The notes under the pieces: model-generated
Seen by the model: the letters and a program-made list of their open reading frames with translations, nothing else
The model's database searches: none
Told to the model about the DNA's origin: nothing
Translations under genes and position numbers: made by a program
Assembly (NCBI RefSeq): GCF_040610475.1
Contig: NZ_JBEXMJ010000011.1
Location: 1-64,000, forward strand
Length of the DNA stretch: 64,000 nucleotides
Direction: 5' to 3'
Origin: Actinopolymorpha sp. NPDC004070
GTDB taxonomy: Bacteria; Actinomycetota; Actinomycetes; Propionibacteriales; Actinopolymorphaceae
Shown here: positions 26,359 to 35,442 of the stretch, piece after piece
Layout: each line of letters opens with the position of its first letter
How positions within the stretch are numbered: position 1 is the stretch's first letter

Positions 26359-27348
26359 ATGAGCTCGAACAGTTCCCGCCAGGAACTCCTCGACAGTCGG
26401 CCCCGGGGCTTGGACCTGGGGCCGACCGGCCGTGGTGGTGACCGGCTGTTCTCCGGTCTCGCCCGGGGCTCCGGTCTCGCCGTCATCGCGCTGGTCGTCT
26501 TCGTCGCCGCGTTCCTGCTCTGGCTCGCCGTACCCGCCCTGAAGGACAACCAGGCCAACTTCCTGTTCTCCCGGACGTGGCAGCCGGGGCTGACCCCGCC
26601 GAAGTTCGGGATCGTCGACCTGCTGTGGACGACGGTGCTGGCCTCGGCGTTCGCGCTGCTGCTGGCCGTGCCGGTCGCCCTCGGGGTGGCGTTGTTCCTC
26701 ACCCACTACGCGCCGGCCCGGCTGGCCCGGCCGATCACCTACGTGGTCGACCTGCTGGCCGCCGTACCCTCGATCATCTTCGGGCTCTGGGGGATCACCG
26801 AGCTGGCACCCAAACTTGCACCGGCCGGGAACTTCCTGTCTCGCCACAACCTCGGGATCCCGTTCCTGAAGCCCGGCATCCCCGACACCGGGACGGTGTT
26901 CGTCGCCGGCGTCGTGCTGGCGATCATGATCCTGCCGATCATCGCCGCGTTCACCCGGGAGGTGTTCGCACAGACCCCCGCGGAGAACCGGGAGGCCGCG
27001 CTCGCCCTGGGCGCGACGAAGTGGGAGATGATCCGGCTGACCGTCCTGCCGTACGGCCGGTCGGGAATGGTCAGCGCCGCCATGCTCGGCCTGGGCCGGG
27101 CGCTCGGCGAGACCATCGCGATCATGATCATCCTGTCCACGCCGAGCCCGGGCGCGCCGTTCAGCGCGAGCCTGTTCGCCGGCGGCGAGACGTTCGCCAG
27201 CAAGATCGCCAACAACGCGGCGGAGTTCGACTCCCCCAGCAAGACCGGCGCCTACATCGCCGCCGGCCTGGTGCTGTTCGTACTCACGTTCGCGGTCAAC
27301 GCGCTGGCCCGCCTCGTCCTGCTGCACACCGGAAGGAAGCACTCGTGA
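26359..27348 (+). CDS. pstC: Phosphate ABC transporter permease PstC
   Basis: 329 residues with six predicted transmembrane helices. The EAA loop, which docks on PstB, is AFTREVFAQTPAENREAALALGATKWEM. The phosphate-permease stretch RSGMVSAAMLGLGRALGETIAI is typical of PstC. ATG 26359 lies 8 bp after the pstS stop. Its last codons overlap pstA as GTGA. Confidence 0.95.
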   Translation: MSSNSSRQELLDSRPRGLDLGPTGRGGDRLFSGLARGSGLAVIALVVFVAAFLLWLAVPALKDNQANFLFSRTWQPGLTPPKFGIVDLLWTTVLASAFALLLAVPVALGVALFLTHYAPARLARPITYVVDLLAAVPSIIFGLWGITELAPKLAPAGNFLSRHNLGIPFLKPGIPDTGTVFVAGVVLAIMILPIIAAFTREVFAQTPAENREAALALGATKWEMIRLTVLPYGRSGMVSAAMLGLGRALGETIAIMIILSTPSPGAPFSASLFAGGETFASKIANNAAEFDSPSKTGAYIAAGLVLFVLTFAVNALARLVLLHTGRKHS

Positions 27349-28259
27349 GTGCGCTCAGCTCGGCCCGCCCGGCCGGGTCCCACGTCGACCTGACCGGCAA
27401 GCGGTCCAGGGGCCGCGCCGTCCGCAACGTGGTGGCGACGGTGCTGGTCGCGGCCTGCTTCGCGCTGGCGCTGGTACCGCTGGTGTGGATCCTGTGGACG
27501 GTCGCGAGCAAGGGCTTCCACCTCCTGCTCGACCCCAACTGGTGGGGCCAGTCCCAGCGCGGGATCACCTCCCGCACGGCCGGCGGCGGCGCCTACCACG
27601 CGATCATGGGCTCGCTGATCACCGCGGTCATGTGTGCGCTGGTCTCGGTGCCGATCGGCGTGTTCGGCGCGATCTACCTGGTGGAGTACGGCCGGGGCGG
27701 ACCGCTCGCCCGCGCCGTGAGCTTCATGGTGGACATCCTCACCGGCATCCCGTCCATCGTCGCGGCGCTGTTCATCTACGCGCTGTGGGTGACGTTGTTC
27801 GGCTTCGGCCGGGTCGGGTTCGCGGTCAGCCTGTCGCTGGTCCTGCTGATGGTGCCGACCGTGCTGCGCCTCACCGAGGAGGTGCTGCGGCTGGTGCCGA
27901 ACGAGTTGCGCGAGGCCTCCGCCGCGCTCGGCGTGCCCCGGTGGAAGACGATCCTGAAGGTCGTCGTCCCGACGGCCTTCAGCGGCATCGTCACCGGCGT
28001 GATGCTCGGCCTGGCCCGGATCATGGGCGAGACCGCGCCGCTGCTGATCCTCGGTCCCTACACCAGCGGGATCAACTTCAACCCGTTCGCGGGGAACATG
28101 GCCGCCCTGCCCACGATGATCAACCAGGACCGTACGGAGTCCCTCCAGCCGGCCGTGGACCGCACCTGGGCCGCGGCCCTGACGCTGGTCCTGCTGGTAC
28201 TGGTCCTCAACCTTCTCGCGCGAGCCGTCGCCCGGTTCAGCGCCGTACGCAAGCGTTAG
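27345..28259 (+). CDS. pstA: Phosphate ABC transporter permease PstA
   Basis: 304 residues with six membrane helices. The EAA loop is TEEVLRLVPNELREASAALGVPRWKTI, and TGVMLGLARIMGETAPLLIL is characteristic of PstA. GTG 27345 overlaps the pstC stop, so translation is coupled. It pairs with PstC as the membrane channel. Confidence 0.95.
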   Translation: MSALSSARPAGSHVDLTGKRSRGRAVRNVVATVLVAACFALALVPLVWILWTVASKGFHLLLDPNWWGQSQRGITSRTAGGGAYHAIMGSLITAVMCALVSVPIGVFGAIYLVEYGRGGPLARAVSFMVDILTGIPSIVAALFIYALWVTLFGFGRVGFAVSLSLVLLMVPTVLRLTEEVLRLVPNELREASAALGVPRWKTILKVVVPTAFSGIVTGVMLGLARIMGETAPLLILGPYTSGINFNPFAGNMAALPTMINQDRTESLQPAVDRTWAAALTLVLLVLVLNLLARAVARFSAVRKR

Positions 28260-28280
28260 AAAGCAGAGGAAGAAGACACC

Positions 28281-29057
28281 ATGGCGAAACGAATCGATGT
28301 CTCCGGCCTCGACATCTACTACGGCGCGTTCAAGGCGGTCGAGGGCGTCAACATGACGGTCGAGCCGCGCAACGTCACCGCGTTCATCGGCCCGTCCGGG
28401 TGCGGGAAGTCGACCATGCTGCGCACCCTCAACCGGATGCACGAGGTGGTGCCCGGCGCCCGGGTCGAGGGCAAGGTCATGCTGGACGACCAGGACCTCT
28501 ACGGATCCGACGTCGACCCGGTGGCGGTGCGCCGCGTGGTCGGCATGGTCTTCCAGCGGCCCAACCCGTTCCCCACGATGTCGATCTACGACAACGTCGC
28601 CGCCGGCCTCAAGCTGAACGGCGTACGCCAGAAGAGCGTGCTGGACGAGGCGGTGGAGCGCTCCCTGAAGGGCGCGAACCTGTGGAAGGAAGTCCACGAC
28701 CGGCTCAACCGGCCCGGCGGCTCACTGTCCGGCGGTCAGCAGCAGCGGCTGTGCATCGCCCGGGCGATCGCCGTCGAGCCGCAGGTGCTGCTGATGGACG
28801 AGCCGTGCTCGGCGCTGGACCCGATCTCCACGCTGGCGATCGAGGACCTCATCTCCCAGCTGAAGGAACGCTTCACGATCGTCATCGTGACGCACAACAT
28901 GCAGCAGGCGGCCCGGGTGTCCGACGCCACGGCGTTCTTCAACCTGTCCGGTCAGGGCAAGCCGGGGCACCTGATCGAGATGGACAGTACGCAGAAGATC
29001 TTCTCCAACCCGTCCGAGCAGGCCACCGAGGCCTACATCACCGGGCGGTTCGGCTGA
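28281..29057 (+). CDS. pstB: Phosphate ABC transporter ATPase PstB
   Basis: 258 residues. Walker [10 protein letters not shown] (about 37-45), Q-loop [18 protein letters not shown], signature LSGGQQQRL, Walker [14 protein letters not shown] and the switch His in [14 protein letters not shown] are all intact. It energises PstCA. The gene ends the operon; no phoU follows, the nearby DUF47 protein being the closest PhoU relative. Confidence 0.96.
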   Translation: MAKRIDVSGLDIYYGAFKAVEGVNMTVEPRNVTAFIGPSGCGKSTMLRTLNRMHEVVPGARVEGKVMLDDQDLYGSDVDPVAVRRVVGMVFQRPNPFPTMSIYDNVAAGLKLNGVRQKSVLDEAVERSLKGANLWKEVHDRLNRPGGSLSGGQQQRLCIARAIAVEPQVLLMDEPCSALDPISTLAIEDLISQLKERFTIVIVTHNMQQAARVSDATAFFNLSGQGKPGHLIEMDSTQKIFSNPSEQATEAYITGRFG

Positions 29058-29091
29058 TCGCCGTACGTACCCCGGTCAGCCGGCGAGCCGA

Positions 29092-30087
29092 TCAGGGCAG
29101 GAAGAGCCGGGCCGCGTAGTAGACGACGGCGGCGACCGCCGCTGCCGCCGGGATGGTGAGCACCCAGGCGGTGACGATGTTGCCGGCCACGCCCCAGCGC
29201 ACCGCCGACAGCCGCTGCGTGGAGCCGACGCCCATGATCGCCGCGCTCACCGTGTGGGTGGTCGAGACCGGGGCGTGGAAGCCGATCGCCATCACGTAGA
29301 GCACCGCCGAGGCCGTGCTGTCCGCCGCGATGCCGCGGGCAGGGTCGAGCTTGATCACCCGGCGGCCCAGGGTGCGCATGATCCGCCAGCCGCCGGAGTA
29401 CGTACCGAGCGCGATCGCGGTGGCCGCGGCCAGCTTCACCCACAGCGGGACGTCGGACCCGGTGTGCAGGCCGGCGGTGACCAGCGCGAGCACGATGACG
29501 CCCATCGTCTTCTGGGCGTCCTGCAGGCCGTGCCCGAACGCCATCGCCGCCGCCGACACCGACTGCCCCGCGCGGAAGCCGCGGTTGGCCCGGCTCGGGT
29601 TCGCCTTCCGGAAGATCCACAGCAGGCTGAGCATGACGACGTAGGCGAGGCAGAACCCGATCAGCGGCGACAGCACCATCGGCAGCAGGACCTTCTTGCC
29701 GATCGTCGCCCAGTGCACCGAGGCCGACGCCGCCAGACCGGCGCCGATCAGCCCGCCGATCAGGGCGTGCGAGGAGGAGGAGGGCAGGCCGAGCCACCAG
29801 GTCAGGAGGTTCCAGCTGATCGCGCCGACCAGGCCGGACAGGACGACCGTCATGCCGTGCGCGTCGGTCTCCGGGGTGATGATGCCGCTGCCGATCGTCT
29901 CGGCCACGCCTTCGGAGATCAGCGCGCCGGCGAGGTTCATCACGGCGGCCAGCGCCAGCGCGGTGCGCGGGGTCAGCGCTCGGGTGGACACCGACGACGC
30001 GATCGCGTTCGCCGCGTCGTGGAAACCGTTGGTGTAGTCGAACGCCAGGGCGATCAGGACGACCGCGGCGACGAGGGCGAGCTCCAT
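29092..30087 (-). CDS. pit: Low-affinity inorganic phosphate transporter (PiT)
   Basis: 331 residues with about ten membrane helices. The PiT signature GFHDAANAIASSVSTRALTP is near residue 21 and a second copy, FGHGLQDAQKTMGVIVLAL, comes at mid-protein. It imports metal-phosphate driven by protons. It is convergent with pstB and directly follows its DUF47 partner on the same strand, a standard PiT-DUF47 arrangement that suggests constitutive uptake beside the inducible Pst system. Confidence 0.93.
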   Translation of the reverse strand: MELALVAAVVLIALAFDYTNGFHDAANAIASSVSTRALTPRTALALAAVMNLAGALISEGVAETIGSGIITPETDAHGMTVVLSGLVGAISWNLLTWWLGLPSSSSHALIGGLIGAGLAASASVHWATIGKKVLLPMVLSPLIGFCLAYVVMLSLLWIFRKANPSRANRGFRAGQSVSAAAMAFGHGLQDAQKTMGVIVLALVTAGLHTGSDVPLWVKLAAATAIALGTYSGGWRIMRTLGRRVIKLDPARGIAADSTASAVLYVMAIGFHAPVSTTHTVSAAIMGVGSTQRLSAVRWGVAGNIVTAWVLTIPAAAAVAAVVYYAARLFLP

Positions 30088-30131
30088 CTATCCTCCAGAC
30101 CCCGGGCGGGAGCCCGCGCGTACCCGCGTAC

Positions 30132-30749
30132 TCACGACTCCTTGACCGCGATCTGCTCGACCGTGTTGGCGACCTTCTCGAACGCGTCGACGGCGAGCTC
30201 GACGAGCTCGATCACGTCCTTGAGCTTCAGCACGGTCAACGCGTCGTAGGCACCGCTGAACAGCTTGGCGAGCATCTGCCGGTGGATCTGGTCACCGAGG
30301 TTCTCCAGCCGGTTGACCTCGATCCAGTACTCCTCCAGGTCGCGCATCGTACGCAGCCGGGGCATGGCCTCGGCGGTGAGCGCGGCGGCCCGCTGGAGCA
30401 CCTCGACCTGCTGCTCGAGTCCCTCCGGCAGCTGTTCGAGCTCGTAGAGGACGATCGAGTCGACCGCCGCCTCCATGTAGTCCATGACGTCGTCCAGGCC
30501 GGCGGCGAGGCGGTAGATGTCCTCGCGGTCGAACGGCGTGACGAAGGTGCTGTTGACCCGGCGGATGATCTCGTGGGTGGCCTCGTCGGCCCGGTGCTCG
30601 GCGTCCTTCATCAGCCGGGCACTGGCCTGCCGGTCGGCATCGTGGGCGAGCAACTCGGCGAACAGTCGGGCGCCGTCGACCAGGATGCTGGCGGACTTGG
30701 CGAAGAGGTCGTAGAACGTCGTGTCCACCGGAGTGAATCGGAAGCGCAC
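30132..30749 (-). CDS. DUF47 PhoU-like accessory protein of PiT
   Basis: 205 residues, almost entirely helical: MRFRFTPVDTTFYDLFAKSASILVDGARLF, then DAEHRADEATHEIIRRVNSTFVTPFDREDIYRLAAGLDDVMDYMEAAVDSIVLYEL with conserved E/D metal ligands. DUF47 proteins resemble PhoU and are found beside PiT genes, whose uptake they are thought to regulate. GTG 30749 with AGGAG 8 nt upstream. It is 44 bp ahead of pit on the same strand. Confidence 0.9.
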   Translation of the reverse strand: MRFRFTPVDTTFYDLFAKSASILVDGARLFAELLAHDADRQASARLMKDAEHRADEATHEIIRRVNSTFVTPFDREDIYRLAAGLDDVMDYMEAAVDSIVLYELEQLPEGLEQQVEVLQRAAALTAEAMPRLRTMRDLEEYWIEVNRLENLGDQIHRQMLAKLFSGAYDALTVLKLKDVIELVELAVDAFEKVANTVEQIAVKES

Positions 30750-30879
30750 GGCGAAACTCCTGTCGAACAGTCCCCGTCGGCGAGCAGGCCAGGGTAATGC
30801 TAGGGCGTTACGTCTGGTCGCGGCTCGGCGGCGGGTAGGGGGTGGGTCGACGGGCAGGTCGAAGACCTGGCACCGGGGC

Positions 30880-30933
30880 GGTCGGTCAGTGGTCGGTCAG
30901 CTGTGGGTTCAGCTTGGGGGGTCAGCTGTGGGT
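30880..30933. repeat. Composite repeat on a DUF202-gene stop
   Basis: GGTCAGCTGTGGGT occurs exactly at 30895-30908 and 30920-30933; the second copy covers the stop (30922-30924) and the last codons of the DUF202 gene. GGTCGGTCAG is doubled at 30880-30889 and 30891-30900, with a degenerate TTCAGCTTGGGG between the long copies. Confidence 0.82.
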
Positions 30934-31248
30934 GAGCACCGCCAGCAGGTCGAGGATCCCCACGCCCACGAACACCACGACGGCTACGACAGTGAACATG
31001 CCCCGGGTGAGCAGGGCCGCAGTGGGTCCGGCCCACTGACCGCGGTATGCACGATTCGTGACGAGCCACGCCGCAAGAGTGACAGAAAGTACGCACAATC
31101 CGGCTACTTCGGCCCACGCGCCGCACGCCGGACCGCTGCGCACCAACAGCGCACCGTTGACCGCCAGGACCAGTGAGGTGCGGTTCCAGGCCAGGGCCGT
31201 TCGCTCGAGCTGGCCCTCCCGGGAGGGGAGCCGCGCCGGCATGCTCAT
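30922..31248 (-). CDS. DUF202 membrane protein
   Basis: 108 residues with three hydrophobic segments: TSLVLAVNGALLVR, VAGLCVLSVTLAAWLV and MFTVVAVVVFVGVGILDLLAVL. The N-terminal LERTALAWNRT matches the DUF202 helix (E-R-T-x-L-A-W-x-R-T). It is paired with a second DUF202 gene 2 bp upstream; such pairs are common and their function is unknown. Start ATG 31248. Confidence 0.82.
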   Translation of the reverse strand: MSMPARLPSREGQLERTALAWNRTSLVLAVNGALLVRSGPACGAWAEVAGLCVLSVTLAAWLVTNRAYRGQWAGPTAALLTRGMFTVVAVVVFVGVGILDLLAVLTHS

Positions 31249-31250
31249 CG

Positions 31251-31589
31251 TCAGCGCTGCCCGAACGCGACCAGGTAGATCGCCAGGCCGGTCACCACGA
31301 AGACCGTGAACGCCAGCCCGAGGGGCATCAGCGTGGCCGGAAGCGGCGCTCCCCTGCGCATCGCGGCGGCCGTGCGCCGCCACCGGACATAGGCCCCGAG
31401 CGTGGTGGCAATGCCCCCGGCCGCGAGCACCAGGCCGAACAGCCGCCGCAGCCACGCCGGCTCCACCGAGGTCAGGAACTGGACCGCGGCCACCCCGGCC
31501 GCTCCCAGTGCGAGGCCGGTCCGCAGGTAGGCGAGGAAGGTGCGCTCGTTGGCCAGGCTGAAGCGATAGTCGGGTTCGGTGCCACCCAT
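31251..31589 (-). CDS. DUF202 membrane protein (YidH-like)
   Basis: 112 residues with three membrane helices. The DUF202 motif FSLANERTFLAYLRTGLALGAAGVAAVQF is complete near the N-terminus. ATG 31589 has GGAG 7 nt upstream, and translation is likely coupled with the following DUF202 gene. Its role is unknown; the two probably form a heteromeric membrane complex (inference). Confidence 0.85.
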   Translation of the reverse strand: MGGTEPDYRFSLANERTFLAYLRTGLALGAAGVAAVQFLTSVEPAWLRRLFGLVLAAGGIATTLGAYVRWRRTAAAMRRGAPLPATLMPLGLAFTVFVVTGLAIYLVAFGQR

Positions 31590-31692
31590 GATCACGCTCC
31601 GTTGATCTTGCCATCGTGCCGCCGACAACGCGGCAGCACGAGTCTAGGGTTCCTTCTACCGCCACCCGACCAGCCTGGAGGGTCCTCCCGTC

Positions 31693-33033
31693 ATGGATGC
31701 GTCACTCACCACCGACGACGTCGCGCTCCTACGTAAGAGCTTCACCCGTAACCCGGCCTACCGGCTCGTCCAGAACGCGTTGACCCAGACCACCCTCGAC
31801 GACCTCACCCTAGACCGCGAGATCGTCGTACGCACCGACCACTCGGTCTCCCACCTGCTCGACGACTGGACCGCCACCAACCAGAAGAACAGCGGCCGCT
31901 GCTGGATGTTCGCCGGCCTGAACCTGCTGCGGGTCGAGGCCATGCGGCGGATGAACCTCAAGTCGTTCGAGTTCTCCCAGAACCACGTGATGTTCTGGGA
32001 CAAGCTCGAACGCGCCAACTACTTCCTCGAGGCGATCATCGACACCGCCGACCGGGACCTCGACGACCGGACGGTCGCGTTCCTTCTCCAGGACGTCGCC
32101 AGTGACGGTGGCCAGTGGAACATGTTCGCGGCGCTGGTCCGCAAGCACGGGCTGGTCCCCAAGTCCGCGATGCCGGAGACGCAGAGCTCGTCCTCGACCG
32201 GCCGGATGAACTCCGTCCTGCGCCAGCTGCTCCGCCAGGGCGCCCGCGACCTGCGGGCGCTGGCAGCCGGTGACGGCGGGGCCGACGCGGCCCGGTCCCA
32301 CAAGCGGCAGCTGCTGGACGTGGTGCACCGGGTGCTGTGCATGCACCTCGGCACGCCGCCGGAGACGTTCACCTGGCAGTGGACCGACAAGGACCGGGTG
32401 TTCCACCGCGACGGTGACCTGACCCCGCTGGAGTTCGCCCAGCGGTACGTCGGCATCCCGATCGACGACTACGTGTGTCTCGTCCACGACCCGCGGGAGA
32501 CCAGCCCGCGCGGCCGGACGTTCACCGTCGACCAGCTGGGCAACGTCGTCGGCGGCGGCGCGGTGGTCTACCTCAACGTCGACGTGGCGGTGATGAAGCG
32601 GCTGGCCCGCGACTCCGTCGTGAACGGCGAGCCGGTGTGGTTCGGCTGTGACGTCGGGAAGATGATGCGCCGCGACATCGGCATCTGGGACGCCGACCTG
32701 TACGACATCGGCTCGGTCTACGACACGACGTTCGACCTGGACAAGGCCGAGCGGCTGCTCTACCACGAGACCGCGATGACGCACGCCATGCTGTTCACCG
32801 GCGTCGACGTCGACGGCGAGCTGATCCGGCGCTGGCGGGTGGAGAACAGCTGGGGTGACAAGGACGCTGACAAGGGCTTCTACACGATGAACGACTCGTG
32901 GTTCGACGAGTACGTCTTCGAGATCGCCGTCCACCGTGACGCGCTGCCGGAGGACCTGCGGGCGGCACTGTCGGAGGAGCCGATCGTCCTGCCCGCCTGG
33001 GACCCGATGGGGGCACTGGCCCGCGCCCGCTAG
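31693..33033 (+). CDS. pepC: Aminopeptidase C / bleomycin hydrolase (C1B)
   Basis: 446 residues of the papain-like C1B family. The oxyanion Gln64 and catalytic Cys70 are in NQKNSGRCWMFAGLNLLR; the catalytic His is in ETAMTHAMLFTGVD (about 362), and Asn is in VENSWGDKDADKGFYTM. These cytoplasmic hexameric enzymes trim peptides from the N-terminus and can inactivate bleomycin. ATG 31693 follows a GGAGGG site. A strong terminator follows at 33081. Confidence 0.94.
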   Translation: MDASLTTDDVALLRKSFTRNPAYRLVQNALTQTTLDDLTLDREIVVRTDHSVSHLLDDWTATNQKNSGRCWMFAGLNLLRVEAMRRMNLKSFEFSQNHVMFWDKLERANYFLEAIIDTADRDLDDRTVAFLLQDVASDGGQWNMFAALVRKHGLVPKSAMPETQSSSSTGRMNSVLRQLLRQGARDLRALAAGDGGADAARSHKRQLLDVVHRVLCMHLGTPPETFTWQWTDKDRVFHRDGDLTPLEFAQRYVGIPIDDYVCLVHDPRETSPRGRTFTVDQLGNVVGGGAVVYLNVDVAVMKRLARDSVVNGEPVWFGCDVGKMMRRDIGIWDADLYDIGSVYDTTFDLDKAERLLYHETAMTHAMLFTGVDVDGELIRRWRVENSWGDKDADKGFYTMNDSWFDEYVFEIAVHRDALPEDLRAALSEEPIVLPAWDPMGALARAR

Positions 33034-33080
33034 CCGACGCGGCGCGCGACGACCGTCGCGGCAACGGTCGCGGTGACGTG

Positions 33081-33125
33081 ACAGAGGGTGGGGAGGAGAT
33101 CGACGGTCTCCTCCCCACCCTCTGT
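33081..33125. terminator. Bidirectional terminator hairpin after pepC
   Basis: ACAGAGGGTGGGGAGGAGA (33081-33099) and its exact complement (33107-33125) form a 19-bp stem around a 7-nt loop. It lies between the convergent pepC and pepE genes. Confidence 0.9.
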
Positions 33126-33141
33126 GCGTCCTGGGTGCGAC

Positions 33142-33177
33142 CTACTGCGCGGCCTCCTGCGCGGCCTCCTGCGCGGC
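33142..33177. repeat. 12-bp repeat containing the pepE stop
   Basis: CTACTGCGCGGC followed by two copies of CTCCTGCGCGGC (33142-33153, 33154-33165, 33166-33177). The first unit differs by one base that makes TAG instead of GAG, which is the stop codon of pepE on the minus strand. Confidence 0.88.
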
Positions 33178-33849
33178 CCGGGCGGGAAGGTACTTCCACT
33201 GCCCTTCCGACACGACCTCGACGGTGCCGTCGACCACCGTGATGGCCGTCTCGTCGTCCATGATGTACGCCGGACCCGAGATGCCGGCCGCCCATGCTTC
33301 CGCCTCGGCCATGGAGTTGCCCGGCATGCCGTCCGGAGCCAGGTGCGGGCAGATCGAGAAGTCGACGAGGCCCAACGTGGAGTCGTCGCCGTTCGGCGGC
33401 CGCCACTGGATGAAGTCGTCCCCGACCTCGGGGGTCATCACCATGCTCCCGGCGCTCAGCCCGACCCAGACCGTCTCGGTCAGCGACGGGAGCAGGTCCG
33501 AGAGCCCGGACTGCCGCATCCAGTGGCACAGGTAGAGAACGTCGCCGCCGGCCACCAACAGGACGTCGGCCTCGCGGACCAGCGGCACCCAGCGCTCCTC
33601 GTCGAGGCTGGGCAGCGCGGTGAGTTCCAGCACGCCGACGGACTTCCAGCCGAGGTCGACCATGGGGTTCGTGGAGTTTCCGCTGATGAACTCCCACGCC
33701 CTGGTGCCCGGGCCGACCCAGGGGTGCCCGTACATCGCGGTCGGGATGCACAGGGCGGTCGACTCGGCGATCGGCTTGCCCAGCAGGTCGACCAGCGCAT
33801 CACGGATGGTGGCGTTCGTGACGCCACCGGAGGTGAGAAGGAGCTTCAA
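33142..33849 (-). CDS. pepE: Peptidase E (S51 dipeptidase)
   Basis: 235 residues. The nucleophilic Ser is in WVGLSAGSMVMTP, and the fold of the S51 family is supported by LLTSGG at the start, ADVLLVAGGDVLYLCHWM and the His of SICPHLAPD. It would hydrolyse Asp-X dipeptides. TTG 33849 is the start, with GGAGG 5 nt upstream. The C-terminus is a repeat AAQEAAQEAAQ caused by a 12-bp tandem repeat; the TAG stop occupies the position of the next GAG codon. It is convergent with pepC. Confidence 0.88.
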   Translation of the reverse strand: MKLLLTSGGVTNATIRDALVDLLGKPIAESTALCIPTAMYGHPWVGPGTRAWEFISGNSTNPMVDLGWKSVGVLELTALPSLDEERWVPLVREADVLLVAGGDVLYLCHWMRQSGLSDLLPSLTETVWVGLSAGSMVMTPEVGDDFIQWRPPNGDDSTLGLVDFSICPHLAPDGMPGNSMAEAEAWAAGISGPAYIMDDETAITVVDGTVEVVSEGQWKYLPARAAQEAAQEAAQ

Positions 33850-34163
33850 GACGCCTCCTGGTTCGAGGGCGACGGAACGGTCGCGGCGGGAGAGCTGAGA
33901 CGTGGGACCACCGGCGAAACGTATCGCTGCCGAACGGGCGGAAACCACCCCGCAACCCGGGCCTCTCGCACCGGGCGGCGATCCCGGGCCCTTCGGGGGA
34001 GCGCGAAGGCCCCGTCCCTGCGGCGACCGTGGTCCGCACACTCCTCCCGCGCGGGCGCCCCGGACCCCGGCCGGCGCGAACCGGACTACAGTCGAAAGTC
34101 CGGGAAGCCGTCCCACCCGCCGGTGGTCTGCTGGGTGCCGCCACGTGAGCAGGGGAGGCAGCC
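33850..34163. other. 314-bp intergenic region with imperfect hairpin
   Basis: Between the divergent pepE and dehydrogenase genes I find no coding frame. GGGCCCTTCG (33986-33995) and CGAAGGCCCC (34004-34013) pair with one mismatch. Promoters in both directions are expected but not placed. Confidence 0.4.
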
Positions 34164-35411
34164 ATGCCGGGTAACGGCGGCGACCGGACCAACAGGGCAG
34201 TCGTATACATCGGACCGGGCAAGGTCGAGGTCCGCGTCATCGACTATCCGGCACTGGAGTTACGTCCAGGGCCGGGCGTACCGCCACAAAACGCCGGGCG
34301 GCAGTGCCCGCACGGTGTGATCCTCAAGGTGGTCGCGAGCAACATCTGCGGCTCCGACCAGCACATGGTGCGGGGGCGGACAACCGCCCCGGCCGGCCTG
34401 GTCCTCGGCCACGAGATCACCGGAGAGGTCGTGGAGAAGGGCCGGGACGTGGAGACCATCAACGTCGGCGACCTGGTGTCGGTGCCGTTCAACATCGCCT
34501 GCGGCCGGTGCCGGATGTGCAAGGAGGGCAACACCCACGTCTGCCTGAACGTCAACCCCGAACGCCCCGGCGGTGCGTACGGCTACGTCGACATGGGCGG
34601 CTGGCCGGGCGGGCAGGCGGACTACGCCATGTCGCCGTACGCCGACTGGAACCTGCTGAAGTTCCCCGACCGCGACCAGGCGATGGACAAGATCCTCGAC
34701 CTGGCGATGCTGGCCGACATCTTCCCCACCGGCTACCACGGCTGTCACACGGCCGGGGTGACGTCGGGGTCGACGGTGTACGTCGCCGGCGCCGGGCCGG
34801 TGGGACTCGCGGCGGCCTGTGCGGCGTTCCTGCTCGGCGCGGCCGTGGTCATCGTCGGCGACATGAACACCCGCAGGCTGGATCAGGCTCGCAGCTTCGG
34901 CTGCGAGACGGTCGACCTCACCGAGGACGCAACCCTCGCCGATCAGATCGAGCAGATCCTCGGCGTGCCCGAGGTGGACGCCGCGGTCGACTGCGTGGGC
35001 TTCGAGGCCAAGGGGTCGGGCGAGGAGGGCCCGACCGAGCAACCGGCGACGGTACTGAACTCGATCATGGAGGTCACCCGTGCGGCCGGCAAACTCGGCA
35101 TCCCCGGTCTCTACGTCACCGACGACCCGGGCGCGAGCGAGGAGGCCGCCAGGCACGGCAGCCTGTCCATCCGGATCGGCCTGGGCTGGGCGAAGGCACA
35201 CCAGTTCACCACCGGGCAGTGCCCGGTGATGCGCTACAACCGCGGGCTGATGGATGCGATCCTGCACGACCGCGTCCAGATCGCGAAGGCGGTGAACGCG
35301 ACCGTCCTTCCGCTGGAGGAGGCGCCGAACGGCTACAAGGACTTCGACCGGGGCGAGGCGAAGAAGTACGTCCTCGACCCGCACGGGATGCTCGCCGGCA
35401 AGACGCCGTGA
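34164..35411 (+). CDS. Glutathione-independent formaldehyde dehydrogenase-type zinc ADH
   Basis: 415 residues of the medium-chain ADH family. ASNICGSDQHMVRG carries the catalytic zinc Cys; GHEITGEVV is the second ligand region; CGRCRMCKEGNTHVC supplies the structural-zinc cysteines. The Rossmann site is VYVAGAGPVGLAAACAAFLLGA. The long insert PERPGGAYGYVDMGGWPGGQADY is typical of the Pseudomonas FdhA group, which oxidises formaldehyde with a tightly bound NAD. No mycothiol-dependent partner is adjacent. ATG 34164 follows GGGGAGG. Confidence 0.85.
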   Translation: MPGNGGDRTNRAVVYIGPGKVEVRVIDYPALELRPGPGVPPQNAGRQCPHGVILKVVASNICGSDQHMVRGRTTAPAGLVLGHEITGEVVEKGRDVETINVGDLVSVPFNIACGRCRMCKEGNTHVCLNVNPERPGGAYGYVDMGGWPGGQADYAMSPYADWNLLKFPDRDQAMDKILDLAMLADIFPTGYHGCHTAGVTSGSTVYVAGAGPVGLAAACAAFLLGAAVVIVGDMNTRRLDQARSFGCETVDLTEDATLADQIEQILGVPEVDAAVDCVGFEAKGSGEEGPTEQPATVLNSIMEVTRAAGKLGIPGLYVTDDPGASEEAARHGSLSIRIGLGWAKAHQFTTGQCPVMRYNRGLMDAILHDRVQIAKAVNATVLPLEEAPNGYKDFDRGEAKKYVLDPHGMLAGKTP

Positions 35412-35417
35412 GGCTCA

Positions 35418-35441
35418 GCAGCCGCCGTCCGGCGTGAGCTG
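35418..35441. repeat. 24-bp direct repeat, left copy
   Basis: Begins GCAGCCGCCGTCCGGCGTGA and continues four bases more. It is identical to 37960-37983. It lies after the dehydrogenase stop (35411) and ends one base before the stop of the facing alpha/beta hydrolase (35443). With its partner it brackets a 2.5-kb hydrolase/MFS/TetR cassette. Confidence 0.85.
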
Positions 35442-35442
35442 A

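Noticed and set aside
34260..35384. Minus-strand ORF opposite the formaldehyde-type dehydrogenase
   Set aside because: An antisense shadow; the plus strand has intact zinc and NAD motifs.
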